Positions 32,276-41,769 are shown, counted from the stretch's first letter. The stretch is DNA of 59,256 nucleotides from CAZEQJ01 sp964514385 (GCA_964514385.1 CAZEQJ010000019.1:1-59256); one strand, 5' to 3'. A program made the numbers and translations. The notes: a model not told the origin generated them from the sequence alone.

Positions 32276-34729
32276 TCAATATTCGATAAGATTTACGAAT
32301 AAACGATATGCACCTTGCACACCTGCCGGCAACTCTCTGAAGAAGGAAAGGGAAGTATAAATAAAATGGCCTTTACCATAATCAGCTACAAGCAGTGATC
32401 CCTCCAGAAAATCCTCGCCCGGGTCCTGAAAAGCGAGTAAAGGAACAAAAGCATCACCCCAGGAAGAAGCAAAATACAAGCCCCGCTCCTGCACCCAGCC
32501 ATCGAAATCATCCATGGAGATCTTGTTTGGCTTGGCAAAAACAGGATGATCGTCTCGTAAAATCTTTACAGGTGACTCCTCATCTGTCACTCGCAGACGT
32601 GATAATGTAAGCGGGATGGGTGATACCCCCTCTGTAACAAGGTTGTAACTGTTGTTGTACTGCGTGATCAGCGTACCTCCTCTGCTTACGTAGTCAAATA
32701 ATTCATCCTGAAATCCGGCAAGATCCTCACGGGTATTATAAGCACGGATACCGATAATGATGGTCTCAAAATCATCAAGCTGGTCAGCAGTAAAAGACGG
32801 GTCAATTAATGTGACCTCGTATCCCAGAATTTCCAGGTTTTCAGGTATTACATCTCCTGCTCCCATGACATAACCAATACGGGTTTTATTTCGCCTGATG
32901 TCAAGGGGAATTAATTTCACGGAAGACTCACGAACAATCGAGTTTGTCGGAATATGGGAGTAGCCGATTGTGGTAACTTTGTAATTGAAAATCTCATCAT
33001 CTGAAGTAAAACTTATAATGCAGTTACCAGCGGCAGACTTAGCCCCGGAAGTTATGTTTACCTCTACCGTTACAGGTCTGTCAAGCACGAGGGATAATTT
33101 TTGATCTGGCACGCTGGCTTCCCAGCCGGTGGGAAGCTTGACGGACAACTGCCCGTTGATGGCTGTTTTGGCATCCAAGGTTACGGCTATGGTTTTACTT
33201 TCCGATCCGTTGAAGATAAGCAGCTCCTCCTCCAGTGCAATGTTCACCCTGGGCAATATTGCAACCTGACCATAAAGTTCGCCTTGAACAGGATCGCGCT
33301 CCTTCCATTGTAGTGGGACATCATAATACAATGACGATCCATTTACCTGTACCTCCACCTGAAAGGTTAAGCCGGGCTCCAACCGGGCCTTACCGATATC
33401 CTGCTGGTTTTCTACCCTATACAGACCTACCGTACCTTCCTCTTTGAGCCAGTACGGTGTGCTGTATGAAATAGTTCGAGGTATAGAGATATTTAGTTCC
33501 TTTGAGTAGGTATCGCCCGCGGCAACGCCATTCATCTCTTCATAGGTTTCCCCTTGAAAGCGTATTTGCTGAATTGAAATTCCACGGTTGTATCTGTTGG
33601 TTATTTCAAAATTCACAGGTATATCTTCACCCGGATATACTGAATGTTGTGATGTGGTTGCATCTATAAAAAGTCCCAGGCATTGCTTTATCAGCTTATC
33701 GACCTCTTTTAGTTTCTCTTGCTTCCAGTGTTCATCTTCTATACGAAGAATTTCCTGACGCATTCGGATCAGCAATGGAACGGATGATGAAGGGCTACTC
33801 AGGTCGAAAGTCGAAATAAGCTCTTGTCCCATTTCAAATAATATTTCACCCGATTCACCTTCTATTCGCCTCCATGTTATATCAAGGCCTTCGAACAGAT
33901 TACCCGGTTGACCATCCCAGAATTCAAGATATTCCTGTGTGGGGTTTCGGTATGTAGTAGCACCAAAGCCCTGGCTCTTGTGCTGGCTACGGCTAACGGA
34001 GGCTATTTCTGTTACGGAGCGCCCCAATTCAGGGAGATAATCCGAAATATCTATTTCCAGAAAGCGCTCCGGATCAAATTCATTATTCCGAAAAAACCAG
34101 GAAGAGGTATTCCAGAAGATCTGATGAGGCTGCCAGGTGGTGGTGTATTCCAGCTGGTCAGAAAAGGCGTTTGGATCGGCTGCAAACTCGAAAGCTTCAT
34201 GCGCGATAATCGCTGATCCGGTGTGGTGGCCATGAGTGATGCCGGGTGTTTTCGAAAAACGGGTGATAATAACGTCAGGGCGAAAGTTTCTGAAAACCCA
34301 TACAGCATCCGACAGCACTTCTTTCTTATTCCAAGTAGCAAAAGCCTCATCCGGACTTTTTGAATATCCGAAATCATTTGCCCGGCTAAAAAACTGGTAC
34401 CCTCCGTCGATGGATCGTGCTGCCAGCAGCTCTTCCGTCCGTATAAGTCCAAGCTCTTCCCTTAACTCAGGCCCGATAAGATTCTGACCACCATCACCTC
34501 GTGTCAGGGACAGATAACCCACCTGTATGCCCATTGCTTTGGAGAGGTAAGCTATAAGCCGCGTATTTTCATCATCGGGATGAGCTGCGACATATAAAGC
34601 ACGTCCCAGGGTGTTGAAACGTTTGATCTCATTGAAAATCTGTCCGGCCGATTTTTGCTGACTAGGTTGAGCCGTAATAGCAGAAAACAGACCTGATATT
34701 ATCAGAAAGTATAACAGAAGATTCTTCAT
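32276..34729 (-). CDS. PIG-L family deacetylase, exported, with large C-terminal region
   Basis: 817 residues. Signal peptide LLLYFLIISGLFSAITAQ. The PIG-L/LmbE zinc deacetylase domain spans about residues 40-260: LYVAAHPDDENTRLIAYL (A49-E54, the AHPDDE metal/catalytic motif) and PGITHGHHTGSAIIAHEAF with the second metal His. The remaining 550 residues contain Ig-like strands and a terminal ThuA/GATase-like fold (RIGYVMGAGDVIPENLEILGYEV; ETIIIGIRAYNTREDL). It probably deacetylates an N-acetylated sugar outside the cytoplasm. A possible promoter (TAATTTTG at 34741-34734 on the minus strand) is so close to the ATG that the mRNA would be nearly leaderless. Confidence 0.9.
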   Translation of the reverse strand: MKNLLLYFLIISGLFSAITAQPSQQKSAGQIFNEIKRFNTLGRALYVAAHPDDENTRLIAYLSKAMGIQVGYLSLTRGDGGQNLIGPELREELGLIRTEELLAARSIDGGYQFFSRANDFGYSKSPDEAFATWNKKEVLSDAVWVFRNFRPDVIITRFSKTPGITHGHHTGSAIIAHEAFEFAADPNAFSDQLEYTTTWQPHQIFWNTSSWFFRNNEFDPERFLEIDISDYLPELGRSVTEIASVSRSQHKSQGFGATTYRNPTQEYLEFWDGQPGNLFEGLDITWRRIEGESGEILFEMGQELISTFDLSSPSSSVPLLIRMRQEILRIEDEHWKQEKLKEVDKLIKQCLGLFIDATTSQHSVYPGEDIPVNFEITNRYNRGISIQQIRFQGETYEEMNGVAAGDTYSKELNISIPRTISYSTPYWLKEEGTVGLYRVENQQDIGKARLEPGLTFQVEVQVNGSSLYYDVPLQWKERDPVQGELYGQVAILPRVNIALEEELLIFNGSESKTIAVTLDAKTAINGQLSVKLPTGWEASVPDQKLSLVLDRPVTVEVNITSGAKSAAGNCIISFTSDDEIFNYKVTTIGYSHIPTNSIVRESSVKLIPLDIRRNKTRIGYVMGAGDVIPENLEILGYEVTLIDPSFTADQLDDFETIIIGIRAYNTREDLAGFQDELFDYVSRGGTLITQYNNSYNLVTEGVSPIPLTLSRLRVTDEESPVKILRDDHPVFAKPNKISMDDFDGWVQERGLYFASSWGDAFVPLLAFQDPGEDFLEGSLLVADYGKGHFIYTSLSFFRELPAGVQGAYRLFVNLIEY

Positions 34730-34816
34730 GTAACAAAATTAATAATTGCGGCTGTAAACAAACCCATTTTTCCTTGAGTGGTTTTTATTTCGTGTTTGGT
34801 TTTCCACTTATTTTAT

Positions 34817-34846
34817 TTTGGTAAACCGTACTCTTTTTTATATTTG
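34817..34846 (+). promoter_or_regulatory. Promoter of the helicase-associated-repeat operon
   Basis: TTTG (34817-34820), 18-bp spacer, TATATTTG (34839-34846): a near-perfect Bacteroidota promoter. It shows that translation starts at ATG 34883, not at the in-frame codon at 34778 inside the upstream region. Confidence 0.78.
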
Positions 34847-34882
34847 TCCACACACATTTTTTATTTTTTAACCTACCCCCAT

Positions 34883-35608
34883 ATGAAACCCACTGCAAGA
34901 GAAGATTCCTGGCAGAAAAAGTATCGTGAATTAGAAATTTTTTATGCAATACATAACACATCCCACATTGAGCAGCGCATGATCAGTGAAGCAGATGATG
35001 AAAAAGAGATGTCGAGGTTGAGGTCTCTTAATTACTGGATCAAACATCAACGAAGATTGTATAAAGCTGAAAAATTACCACCTGAGAAGATCGAATTATT
35101 AGACAGACTTGATTTCGTATGGAAGGTAACCGATGGGAAAAACTCATTTGAGAAAAGAATCAGGGAGCTAAAGGCCTACAAAAAAAAGTTTGGCACGACT
35201 CATGTACCACAAATAAAAAATGAGTATTACAAACTAAGCCGATGGGTAAATGAAATGAGAAGACTGTATGAAGAAGAGAGACTTTCTGTTGATAGAATTA
35301 ACAGATTAAATCAAATTGGCTTCATTTGGAACGTAGAAGATGATAATTTTGAGAGGAATCTGAAAAAGCTGAAGGCTTTTCACCGAGAACACGGCCACTG
35401 GGATGTGCCACAGACCGGCAAAACAAAAAAGCTGGGGCAATGGGTAGCACAGATCAGGAGTCGCGGACTAAAAAAAGAAAGACATGTACATGCCCTTCGT
35501 GCCGCAGGATTTGAATTTCGTGCCAGACGTTACCGCATCCAGGCCGCCAGGGACACCATGCTTGAAATAGATATCAAACGTAAAATATTGAGTAAAAAGG
35601 CCGTATGA
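34883..35608 (+). CDS. Stand-alone helicase-associated (HA) repeat protein
   Basis: 241 residues, basic. Three units of the Helicase associated domain (Pfam HA) are visible: WQKKYRELEIFYAIHNTSHI...LNYWIKHQRRLYKAEKLP, then ELKAYKKKFGTTHVP...LSRWVNEMRRLYEEERLS with LNQIGFIWNV, and LKAFHREHGHWDVPQ...LGQWVAQIRS ending in AAGFEF. These repeats normally follow a superfamily 2 helicase domain and are presumed to bind nucleic acid; here no helicase domain exists in the protein or nearby. Cytoplasmic, probably a DNA- or RNA-binding factor. First gene of a four-gene unit; its stop overlaps the next ATG by 4 nt. Confidence 0.82.
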   Translation: MKPTAREDSWQKKYRELEIFYAIHNTSHIEQRMISEADDEKEMSRLRSLNYWIKHQRRLYKAEKLPPEKIELLDRLDFVWKVTDGKNSFEKRIRELKAYKKKFGTTHVPQIKNEYYKLSRWVNEMRRLYEEERLSVDRINRLNQIGFIWNVEDDNFERNLKKLKAFHREHGHWDVPQTGKTKKLGQWVAQIRSRGLKKERHVHALRAAGFEFRARRYRIQAARDTMLEIDIKRKILSKKAV

Positions 35609-36750
35609 TTCAAACCCGTAAAATTTATTCCCTGATTTTCCTGATGCTGGGTGTTGTCACCATGTTTTCGTGTTCATCTGGTAAGAGAGCCTATGAAAGA
35701 GGCGATTATGACAGGGCAGTATTTCAGGCAGTAAACCGCCTCCGGTCCAAGCCTGATCATGAAAAATCGCGCAAAGTTTTATTGAATGCCTATAATTATG
35801 CGATAACCATTCATAAACGTAATATCAATACAAGCCTGAATTCAATGAATCCCCTGAAATGGGAAGAGGTGATAGGTGATTATCAGATGGTAAACCGTCT
35901 CGCGCAGGAAATTGAAGCCTGCCCCGCCTGCCTGAAGGTAGTTCCATCGCCCGTTATTTACGATAATGAACTGGAATCAGCCAAACTCAAGGCATCTGAG
36001 GCACGAATTGATCTTGGGTATGATGCCCTGGACCAGAAAGGCAACAGGGAAAAAGCCAAAGAAGCTTATCTGCATTTTCAGGTAGCCAAGCGATTTGACC
36101 CTTTCAACCCCGACATCGACGGGCTGATGATGGAAGCCAGAGAGTTTGCTACCTTGAAGGTAGTGGTTGACCCTATTCCTTCACCTTCACGGGTTTTGGA
36201 TATACGACATGCATTTTTTGAAAATCAGATAAACGAAGAATTGCACCGTACACAGATAAATGAGTTTGTACGGTTTTTCTCAGCAGAGGAAGCGAGAAAT
36301 ATGCAGATGGACTACCCGGACCATATTATTTCCATCTCATTTGAGGATTTCACGCTTGGCAATGTAATCATAAAGGAAAAGCAACAGACTGTAAGCCGTG
36401 ACAGTGTCAAAATTAAATCCACAAGAGGCAGTGAAGTATATGCCACCGTGGAGGCAGAGCTAACAACCTATGAAAAGTCACTAGTTTCATCCGGGCTGAT
36501 GGATTTCAGAATCATCGATGCGAGGACAAACAAAGTATTAAAAGCTGATAAAATTCCGGGTACCTTTACCTGGGTCAATCGCTGGGCATCATACAATGGT
36601 GATAAGCGCGCCCTGTCAGAAGAACAGCTTGAATTGACCCAACTTAAGGAGCTACCAAGCCCTCCACCGACTGATCTTTTTACGGAGATGACAAGGCCAC
36701 TTTATGAACAGATTATAGGCACTATCAAAACATACTACAGACAATTTTGA
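35605..36750 (+). CDS. Lipoprotein with TPR-like N-terminal region
   Basis: 381 residues. Lipobox MFSCSSG (Cys23). Residues 25-160 are helical and TPR-like (KRAYERGDYDRAVFQAVNRL, REKAKEAYLHFQVAKRFDPF). The C-terminal half is alpha/beta with VSRDSVKIKSTRGSEVYATV and a closing MTRPLYEQIIGTIKTYY. No family recognised; probably periplasmic, membrane-anchored. It is tied to both neighbours: ATGA overlap with the HA-repeat gene and one shared base with the MFS gene start (TGATG). Confidence 0.75.
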   Translation: MIQTRKIYSLIFLMLGVVTMFSCSSGKRAYERGDYDRAVFQAVNRLRSKPDHEKSRKVLLNAYNYAITIHKRNINTSLNSMNPLKWEEVIGDYQMVNRLAQEIEACPACLKVVPSPVIYDNELESAKLKASEARIDLGYDALDQKGNREKAKEAYLHFQVAKRFDPFNPDIDGLMMEAREFATLKVVVDPIPSPSRVLDIRHAFFENQINEELHRTQINEFVRFFSAEEARNMQMDYPDHIISISFEDFTLGNVIIKEKQQTVSRDSVKIKSTRGSEVYATVEAELTTYEKSLVSSGLMDFRIIDARTNKVLKADKIPGTFTWVNRWASYNGDKRALSEEQLELTQLKELPSPPPTDLFTEMTRPLYEQIIGTIKTYYRQF

Positions 36751-37811
36751 TGTCAACCCGCTTTAAATGGGCTGAAATCTATAGCCTGGCAGCATTAAAC
36801 GCAGCTCTGGCCATTAGCTGGATAGCCTACCATGAATATCAGCCGGCCCTGCTACAGGACTTTGGGCTGAATAATTATGATAAATTTTTGATGTTTGCAA
36901 AAGCATCTATACTGGTTTTTATCCCTCCTTTATCAGGTTATGTGGCAGATCGGATGGGAAGCAGGATAAGCAAGCAATTCATTGTTTACAATACCGGGAT
37001 TACGCTTACAGCAATAGTGTTTATGATCGTGGCATCCATTATTTCCTTTGAACCGGGTATTGTGGGCCAAAAATTACTTCCGGTAATGATCGTACTCTGG
37101 CTTATATCAATGAATATTTTTTACAGCCCTGCCAACAGCTTGCTACAGCTGTTTGCTCCACAACGAAAGCTTCCGCTTGCTATGGCTGCAATCATCTTTG
37201 TCATTGAAGGCACTTATGCCCTTGAACCGGTTATCCTTCAGCTCGTTAGAACCCTTGGTGCAGGACTCACCTTTTTTATTGGGGGTATTCTGGTAGGGGG
37301 AACAGGTTTTATTTTTCACCGTGTCTCAGAAAATGAAATTGCTGCCATTAAACGATCGGAAATGAAAAGTCCGACCTATTTTGGGCCTATCATGCTGATC
37401 GGCTTACTTATTGGTCTGGGTCACGCCTTACTGCGTGAATATATACCTCATGTGCTGGCTGCTGAGCTGGAAGTTGATAGTTCCTTCCTGTCTTCCCTGT
37501 ACCTGGTAAGTGCAGCAGCAGCGTCTGTTGGTTTTAGCTTTATTGTGATAAAACTGGGCATCATCCGATCACTAAAAAATGGTGTCCCTGTATTTCTGGC
37601 TGCTGTAATACTGCTTTTTATACCCGGAATTCCTGTATTAGGCACAGGTATAGTGATAGCACTAGCGTATTCATTTCTAAATGTTTGCGGCCTACCTTAT
37701 GTTTTAACACATGCTCGGCCTCATGAAATCATTACAGCAGTAGGTATTTTCTTTGGCGCTACTGAAATATTTGATGCAATATTTGAGATTTACCTAAACA
37801 GCAACGGATGA
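36750..37811 (+). CDS. Major facilitator superfamily-like transporter
   Basis: 353 residues from ATG 36750, with about 10-12 hydrophobic helices and little else. The loop GYVADRMGSRISKQFIVYN between early helices matches the MFS D-R-x-G motif A. A shorter than usual MFS member (typical 400+). Substrate unknown. It is embedded between the lipoprotein and sirtuin genes: shares one base with the upstream stop and has a 4-nt ATGA overlap with the sirtuin start. Confidence 0.75.
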   Translation: MSTRFKWAEIYSLAALNAALAISWIAYHEYQPALLQDFGLNNYDKFLMFAKASILVFIPPLSGYVADRMGSRISKQFIVYNTGITLTAIVFMIVASIISFEPGIVGQKLLPVMIVLWLISMNIFYSPANSLLQLFAPQRKLPLAMAAIIFVIEGTYALEPVILQLVRTLGAGLTFFIGGILVGGTGFIFHRVSENEIAAIKRSEMKSPTYFGPIMLIGLLIGLGHALLREYIPHVLAAELEVDSSFLSSLYLVSAAAASVGFSFIVIKLGIIRSLKNGVPVFLAAVILLFIPGIPVLGTGIVIALAYSFLNVCGLPYVLTHARPHEIITAVGIFFGATEIFDAIFEIYLNSNG

Positions 37812-38506
37812 AAAAAATTGCCGTACTTACAGGAGCAGGTGTAAGTGCAGACAGCGGCATTCCTACTTTCAGGGGTGCTGATGGGCTATGGGAAGGCCAT
37901 GATGTAACACAGGTAGCCTCACCAGAAGGGTGGGAAAACAACCCGGAACTGGTGCTGGATTTCTACAATCAGCGCCGGAAAGGTATAAGAAAGGCAAAAC
38001 CAAACGCGGCTCATTATGCATTAGCCGAATTAGAGAAATCCTTTCATGTGGATATTATTACACAAAATATTGATGACCTGCATGAGCGGGCCGGCTCCAA
38101 AAACGTATTGCATCTACATGGTGAAATCATGAAAGCAAGAAGTTCTGTGCATGAAGAACTGATTTATGAGCTGGAAAATAGTGATATTTTCCCAGGTGAT
38201 TTATGTGAAAAAGGGCATCAGCTGCGTCCGTATATCGTATGGTTTGGTGAAATGGTACCCATGATGCTCCCGGCAGCGGAAAAAGTGGCTGAGGCAGACG
38301 TCGTGCTGATCATTGGAACATCTATGATAGTGTACCCTGCTGCAAGTCTTGTAAATTACGCACGTCAGGATGCAAAAATATATTACGTCGACCCGGAACC
38401 GGCAGATGTATCATATATTAGTGGAATAGAGGTGATTGCGGAACGTGCATATTCCGGCGTACCGCAATTGGTAAAAGAATTATTGAAAGTCGAAAATTCA
38501 CGTTAA
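37808..38506 (+). CDS. cobB: NAD-dependent protein deacylase, SIR2 family (class III-like)
   Basis: 232 residues. NAD-binding GAGVSADSGIPTFRG (residues 9-23), TQNIDDLHERAG (acid and ribose binding), catalytic His in LHLHGE and IIGTSMIVYPAA are all intact. FYNQRR matches the Y..R pair that recognises succinyl/malonyl-lysine in class III sirtuins (CobB/SIRT5). The zinc-ribbon region carries only one cysteine (DLCEKGHQLRP) where four are usual, so the structural zinc is probably lost; this form is common in Bacteroidota. Cytoplasmic lysine deacylase. Last gene of the HA-lipoprotein-MFS-SIR2 unit. Confidence 0.92.
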   Translation: MKKIAVLTGAGVSADSGIPTFRGADGLWEGHDVTQVASPEGWENNPELVLDFYNQRRKGIRKAKPNAAHYALAELEKSFHVDIITQNIDDLHERAGSKNVLHLHGEIMKARSSVHEELIYELENSDIFPGDLCEKGHQLRPYIVWFGEMVPMMLPAAEKVAEADVVLIIGTSMIVYPAASLVNYARQDAKIYYVDPEPADVSYISGIEVIAERAYSGVPQLVKELLKVENSR

Positions 38507-38560
38507 GGAGTAGATATTTAGTATTGAAGATCGTTTATTTGAAGATTAAAAATAGAACCT

Positions 38561-39412
38561 ATGGCTGATATTCAAAAATTGAAAAGGCTGGCAAGCCAGA
38601 TTAGAAGAGACGTGGTACGTATGGTGCACAATGTTGGAAACGGGCATCCAGGTGGTGCTTTAGGGTGTACGGATCTTTTTGTAGCTCTATATTTTCATTT
38701 TATGGAGCATGACAAAAACTTTACCATGGACGGTAAAAACGAAGATTTGTTTTTCCTTTCAAATGGCCATATTTCAGCTGTATGGTATGCAACACTTGCG
38801 AGGAGCGGATATTTTCCAATCGAAGAGCTGGCAACACACCGCAAGGTGAATTCCAGATTACAGGGTCACCCTACCACACATGAAGGATTACCCGGAATAC
38901 GCGTTGCCAGTGGATCCCTGGGGCAGGGCCTTTCCGTGGCACTTGGCGCAGCACTGGCCAAAAAGCTAAATAACGACCCGAAATTTGTTTACGTTTTGAT
39001 GGGAGATGGTGAGCAGCAGGAAGGCCAGATCTGGGAAGCTGCCAGTGCAGCGGCGCACCATAAAGCCGACAACCTCATCGCCTTCATTGATGACAATGGC
39101 CGACAGATCGACGGTGACACCAAAGATGTAATGAATAACCTTGACCTCGGCAAAAAATACGAGGCTTTTGGCTGGAAAACGCTCTCCTGTGATGGAAATA
39201 ATATGGAGGAGCTGATAATATGCATTGAAGATGCACACGCTCATGCAGGAAAAGGACAACCAGTCATGATCATTATGAAGACGGAAATGGGTTATCCTGT
39301 CGACTTCATGGTTGGAACTCATAAATGGCACGGCGTCGCTCCAAATGACGAGCAAAAAGACAAGGCACTTGCTCAACTGGAAGAAACAATCGGAGATTTT
39401 CCTATTCACTAG
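38561..39412 (+). CDS. Transketolase, N-terminal subunit
   Basis: 283 residues, the ThDP pyrophosphate-binding half of a split transketolase. VGNGHPGGALGCTDLFVALY, HPTTHEGLPGIRVASGSLGQGL, and GDGEQQEGQIWEAASAAAHH with FIDDNGRQIDG bind the cofactor and Mg. With the C-terminal subunit at 40807 it transfers two-carbon units in the non-oxidative pentose phosphate pathway. Its stop codon is directly followed by the GTG start of a VWA protein gene (0 nt), which separates the two halves. Confidence 0.94.
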   Translation: MADIQKLKRLASQIRRDVVRMVHNVGNGHPGGALGCTDLFVALYFHFMEHDKNFTMDGKNEDLFFLSNGHISAVWYATLARSGYFPIEELATHRKVNSRLQGHPTTHEGLPGIRVASGSLGQGLSVALGAALAKKLNNDPKFVYVLMGDGEQQEGQIWEAASAAAHHKADNLIAFIDDNGRQIDGDTKDVMNNLDLGKKYEAFGWKTLSCDGNNMEELIICIEDAHAHAGKGQPVMIIMKTEMGYPVDFMVGTHKWHGVAPNDEQKDKALAQLEETIGDFPIH

Positions 39413-40801
39413 GTGTCTGAAAAAGTAATTGCCATACTTGCGGGTTGGATGCTTTGTGCGTCCATCCCTTTTTCAATGGCGCAGGAAGTACAGCAAAAGC
39501 TTCCTGAAAAGACCCGTATTCTTTTCTTACTGGATGGATCAGGCAGCATGCTCGCCAACTGGGATCAGGGACTCCGCATTGAGGCAGCCAAAGAGATTTT
39601 GGGTGACCTTGTAGATTCATTGCGTGTGAACCCTGATGTAGAGCTTGCTCTGAGGGTCTATGGACACCAATCAGCCCGGGAAAAACAGGATTGCAAGGAC
39701 ACTCAGCTGGAAATTGGTTTTGGAGAAAAAAACCACGACAGGATAATTAACCGACTGCCATACATTTACCCAAAAGGTACTACTCCCCTTGCCTACTCGC
39801 TTATGCAGGCTGCCAGTGATTTTCCCATGGACGAAAATGCCAGAAACATCATCATCATCATTACGGACGGACTGGAAAGTTGTGGGGGCGACCCTTGCGC
39901 CGTCTCGGCCGAACTGCAACGAAAACAAGTGTTTTTAAGACCCTTTATCATCGGACTGGGTATGGACGAAAGGTTCAGGCAGGAATTTGACTGTCTGGGT
40001 AAATTTCTGGAGGCTGAAGACAAAAATAAGTTACGTAAACGGGTATCACAGGCATTAAAGGAAACCCTTGATACAGCTACGGTGAGCATTGAACTATTAG
40101 ATGCTGCAAACAATCCTGTAGAGACCAATATAAATGTAAGCTTCATCAATCAGGCCTCGGATAAAGTTGAATTCGACTTTATTCATTTTCTTGATAACGA
40201 AGGCAGGCCTGATACGGTGGTTGTCGATCCGGTGATCACCTACACACTGGAGGCGAATACCAAACCTCCCGTCAGATTACAAAATGTAACCCTGAAAGGA
40301 GGCTCGCATAATGTAATCCGCATTCCTGTACCGCAAGGAGACCTTGACATTGCTATGGCCAACGCATCAAACTATGAATACCCTGTGGAAGCCAATATCT
40401 ACAAAGACGGCCAATTGGTCAACAGACATCGCATTTCAGGCAGACAAAGGTATCTTGCAGGGGAGTATGAGGTGGAGATCCTTACCCTTCCCGTACGAAG
40501 GCAAAAGGTGAAAATAATTGGAAATGAAACACAAAACATTAAACTTCCTTCACCCGGGATCGTAAATTTACATTTTGCAGCAAGGGGAATTGCCTTTTTA
40601 TATGAGTTGCATCCAAATGATTCACAAACATGGATTCGTGATATAGATGCCTCGAAAAAAAATTCTACTTTTGCCCTGCAGCCCGGCAGATATAAGATCA
40701 TTTACAGGGCGAGTAACGCCATGGGTAGTAAATACACCATGATCAAAATATTTGAAATAACTTCTGGAGAAACTTTATCCATTCCTTTGACAATGAATTA
40801 A
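39413..40801 (+). CDS. Secreted von Willebrand factor A domain protein inserted in the transketolase operon
   Basis: 462 residues, GTG start abutting the transketolase stop. Signal peptide (IAILAGWMLCASIPFSMAQ). VWA domain about residues 35-210: ILFLLDGSGSMLANW contains the intact MIDAS DxSxS; TTPLAYSL gives the MIDAS Thr and IIIITDGLESCGGD the Asp. The Cys pairs in this domain (QDC, SCGGDPC, FDC) suggest disulfides. The C-terminal 230 residues are beta-rich repeats resembling Ig/carboxypeptidase-regulatory folds (AGEYEVEILTLPVRRQKVKI; LQPGRYKIIYRASN). Periplasmic or surface adhesion/scaffold protein; no link to pentose metabolism is evident. The stop is 5 nt from the transketolase C-terminal gene. 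Confidence 0.87.
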   Translation: MSEKVIAILAGWMLCASIPFSMAQEVQQKLPEKTRILFLLDGSGSMLANWDQGLRIEAAKEILGDLVDSLRVNPDVELALRVYGHQSAREKQDCKDTQLEIGFGEKNHDRIINRLPYIYPKGTTPLAYSLMQAASDFPMDENARNIIIIITDGLESCGGDPCAVSAELQRKQVFLRPFIIGLGMDERFRQEFDCLGKFLEAEDKNKLRKRVSQALKETLDTATVSIELLDAANNPVETNINVSFINQASDKVEFDFIHFLDNEGRPDTVVVDPVITYTLEANTKPPVRLQNVTLKGGSHNVIRIPVPQGDLDIAMANASNYEYPVEANIYKDGQLVNRHRISGRQRYLAGEYEVEILTLPVRRQKVKIIGNETQNIKLPSPGIVNLHFAARGIAFLYELHPNDSQTWIRDIDASKKNSTFALQPGRYKIIYRASNAMGSKYTMIKIFEITSGETLSIPLTMN

Positions 40802-40806
40802 AAAAT

Positions 40807-41766
40807 ATGGACTTAAAATTTACTTACACCGAAACACAGGATACACGTTCCGGATTTGGCGCCGGACTTATGGAAGTAGCGAAAAATAATGATCAGGTAG
40901 TCGGACTAACGGCAGACCTTGCCGGTTCATTAAAAATGACGGATTTCGCTGATGAATATCCAGATCGTTTTTTCCAGATGGGAATCTCAGAGGCTAATAT
41001 GATGGGTGTGGCCGCAGGGCTCACTATCGGAGGAAAAATCCCTTACACCGGTACCTTTGCCAACTTCTCTACCGGAAGGGTATACGACCAGATCAGACAA
41101 TCAATCGCTTATTCTCATAAAAATGTGAAGATCTGCGCCTCGCATGCAGGACTTACACTGGGTGAAGATGGTGCAACTCATCAGATACTAGAAGACTTGG
41201 GTATGATGCGGATGTTGCCGGGAATGGTTGTGATAAACCCATGCGATTTCAATCAGACGAAAGCTGCTACTATAGCTATTGCGGACCACCATGGACCGGT
41301 TTATCTTCGCTTTGGTCGTCCCAAAGTACCGATCTTTACACCTGCAGACCAGAAATTTGAAATTGGCAAGGCCGTACACCTCGTTGAAGGCACTGATGTG
41401 ACCATATTTGCCACAGGTCATATGGTATGGAAAGCGATAGAGGCTGAGGCTATCCTAAGAGAAAAAGGTATTTCTGCTGAAATCATCAATATTCATACCA
41501 TTAAACCCATAGATGAAAAGGCGATTATCGAATCTGCCCGCAAAACCGGCTGTTTGGTTACAGCTGAAGAGCACAATAAGCTGGGTGGCCTCGGCGATGC
41601 AGTAGCTCATGTACTGGTAAATAATTTACCAACACCGCAGGAATATGTTGCGGTTGATGACACCTTCGGAGAAAGCGGAACACCAGACGAGCTGATGGAT
41701 AAATATGGCCTTACCACTGCCAATATTGTTGAAAAAGCAGAAAAAGCAATTTCAAGAAAATCGTGA
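40807..41766 (+). CDS. Transketolase, C-terminal subunit
   Basis: 319 residues, pyrimidine-binding and C-terminal domains of split transketolase. RSGFGAGLMEVAKNNDQVVGL, RFFQMGISEANMMGVAAGLT (Glu of the ThDP proton relay), SHAGLTLGEDGATHQILEDL and PVYLRFGRPKVP are all typical. The C-terminal domain has AEEHNKLGGLGDAVAHVL. It pairs with the N-terminal subunit at 38561 despite the intervening VWA gene, and is followed after 3 nt by the ABC-F gene. Confidence 0.94.
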   Translation: MDLKFTYTETQDTRSGFGAGLMEVAKNNDQVVGLTADLAGSLKMTDFADEYPDRFFQMGISEANMMGVAAGLTIGGKIPYTGTFANFSTGRVYDQIRQSIAYSHKNVKICASHAGLTLGEDGATHQILEDLGMMRMLPGMVVINPCDFNQTKAATIAIADHHGPVYLRFGRPKVPIFTPADQKFEIGKAVHLVEGTDVTIFATGHMVWKAIEAEAILREKGISAEIINIHTIKPIDEKAIIESARKTGCLVTAEEHNKLGGLGDAVAHVLVNNLPTPQEYVAVDDTFGESGTPDELMDKYGLTTANIVEKAEKAISRKS

Positions 41767-41769
41767 TCT

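Noticed and set aside
34778..34882. N-terminal extension of the HA-repeat protein
   Set aside because: A hydrophobic, F/Y-rich stretch that contains the promoter TTTG-N18-TATATTTG; it cannot be part of the mRNA.
38966..39409. 147-residue minus-strand ORF inside the transketolase gene
   Set aside because: Antisense to strongly conserved coding sequence, no recognisable domain, no promoter.
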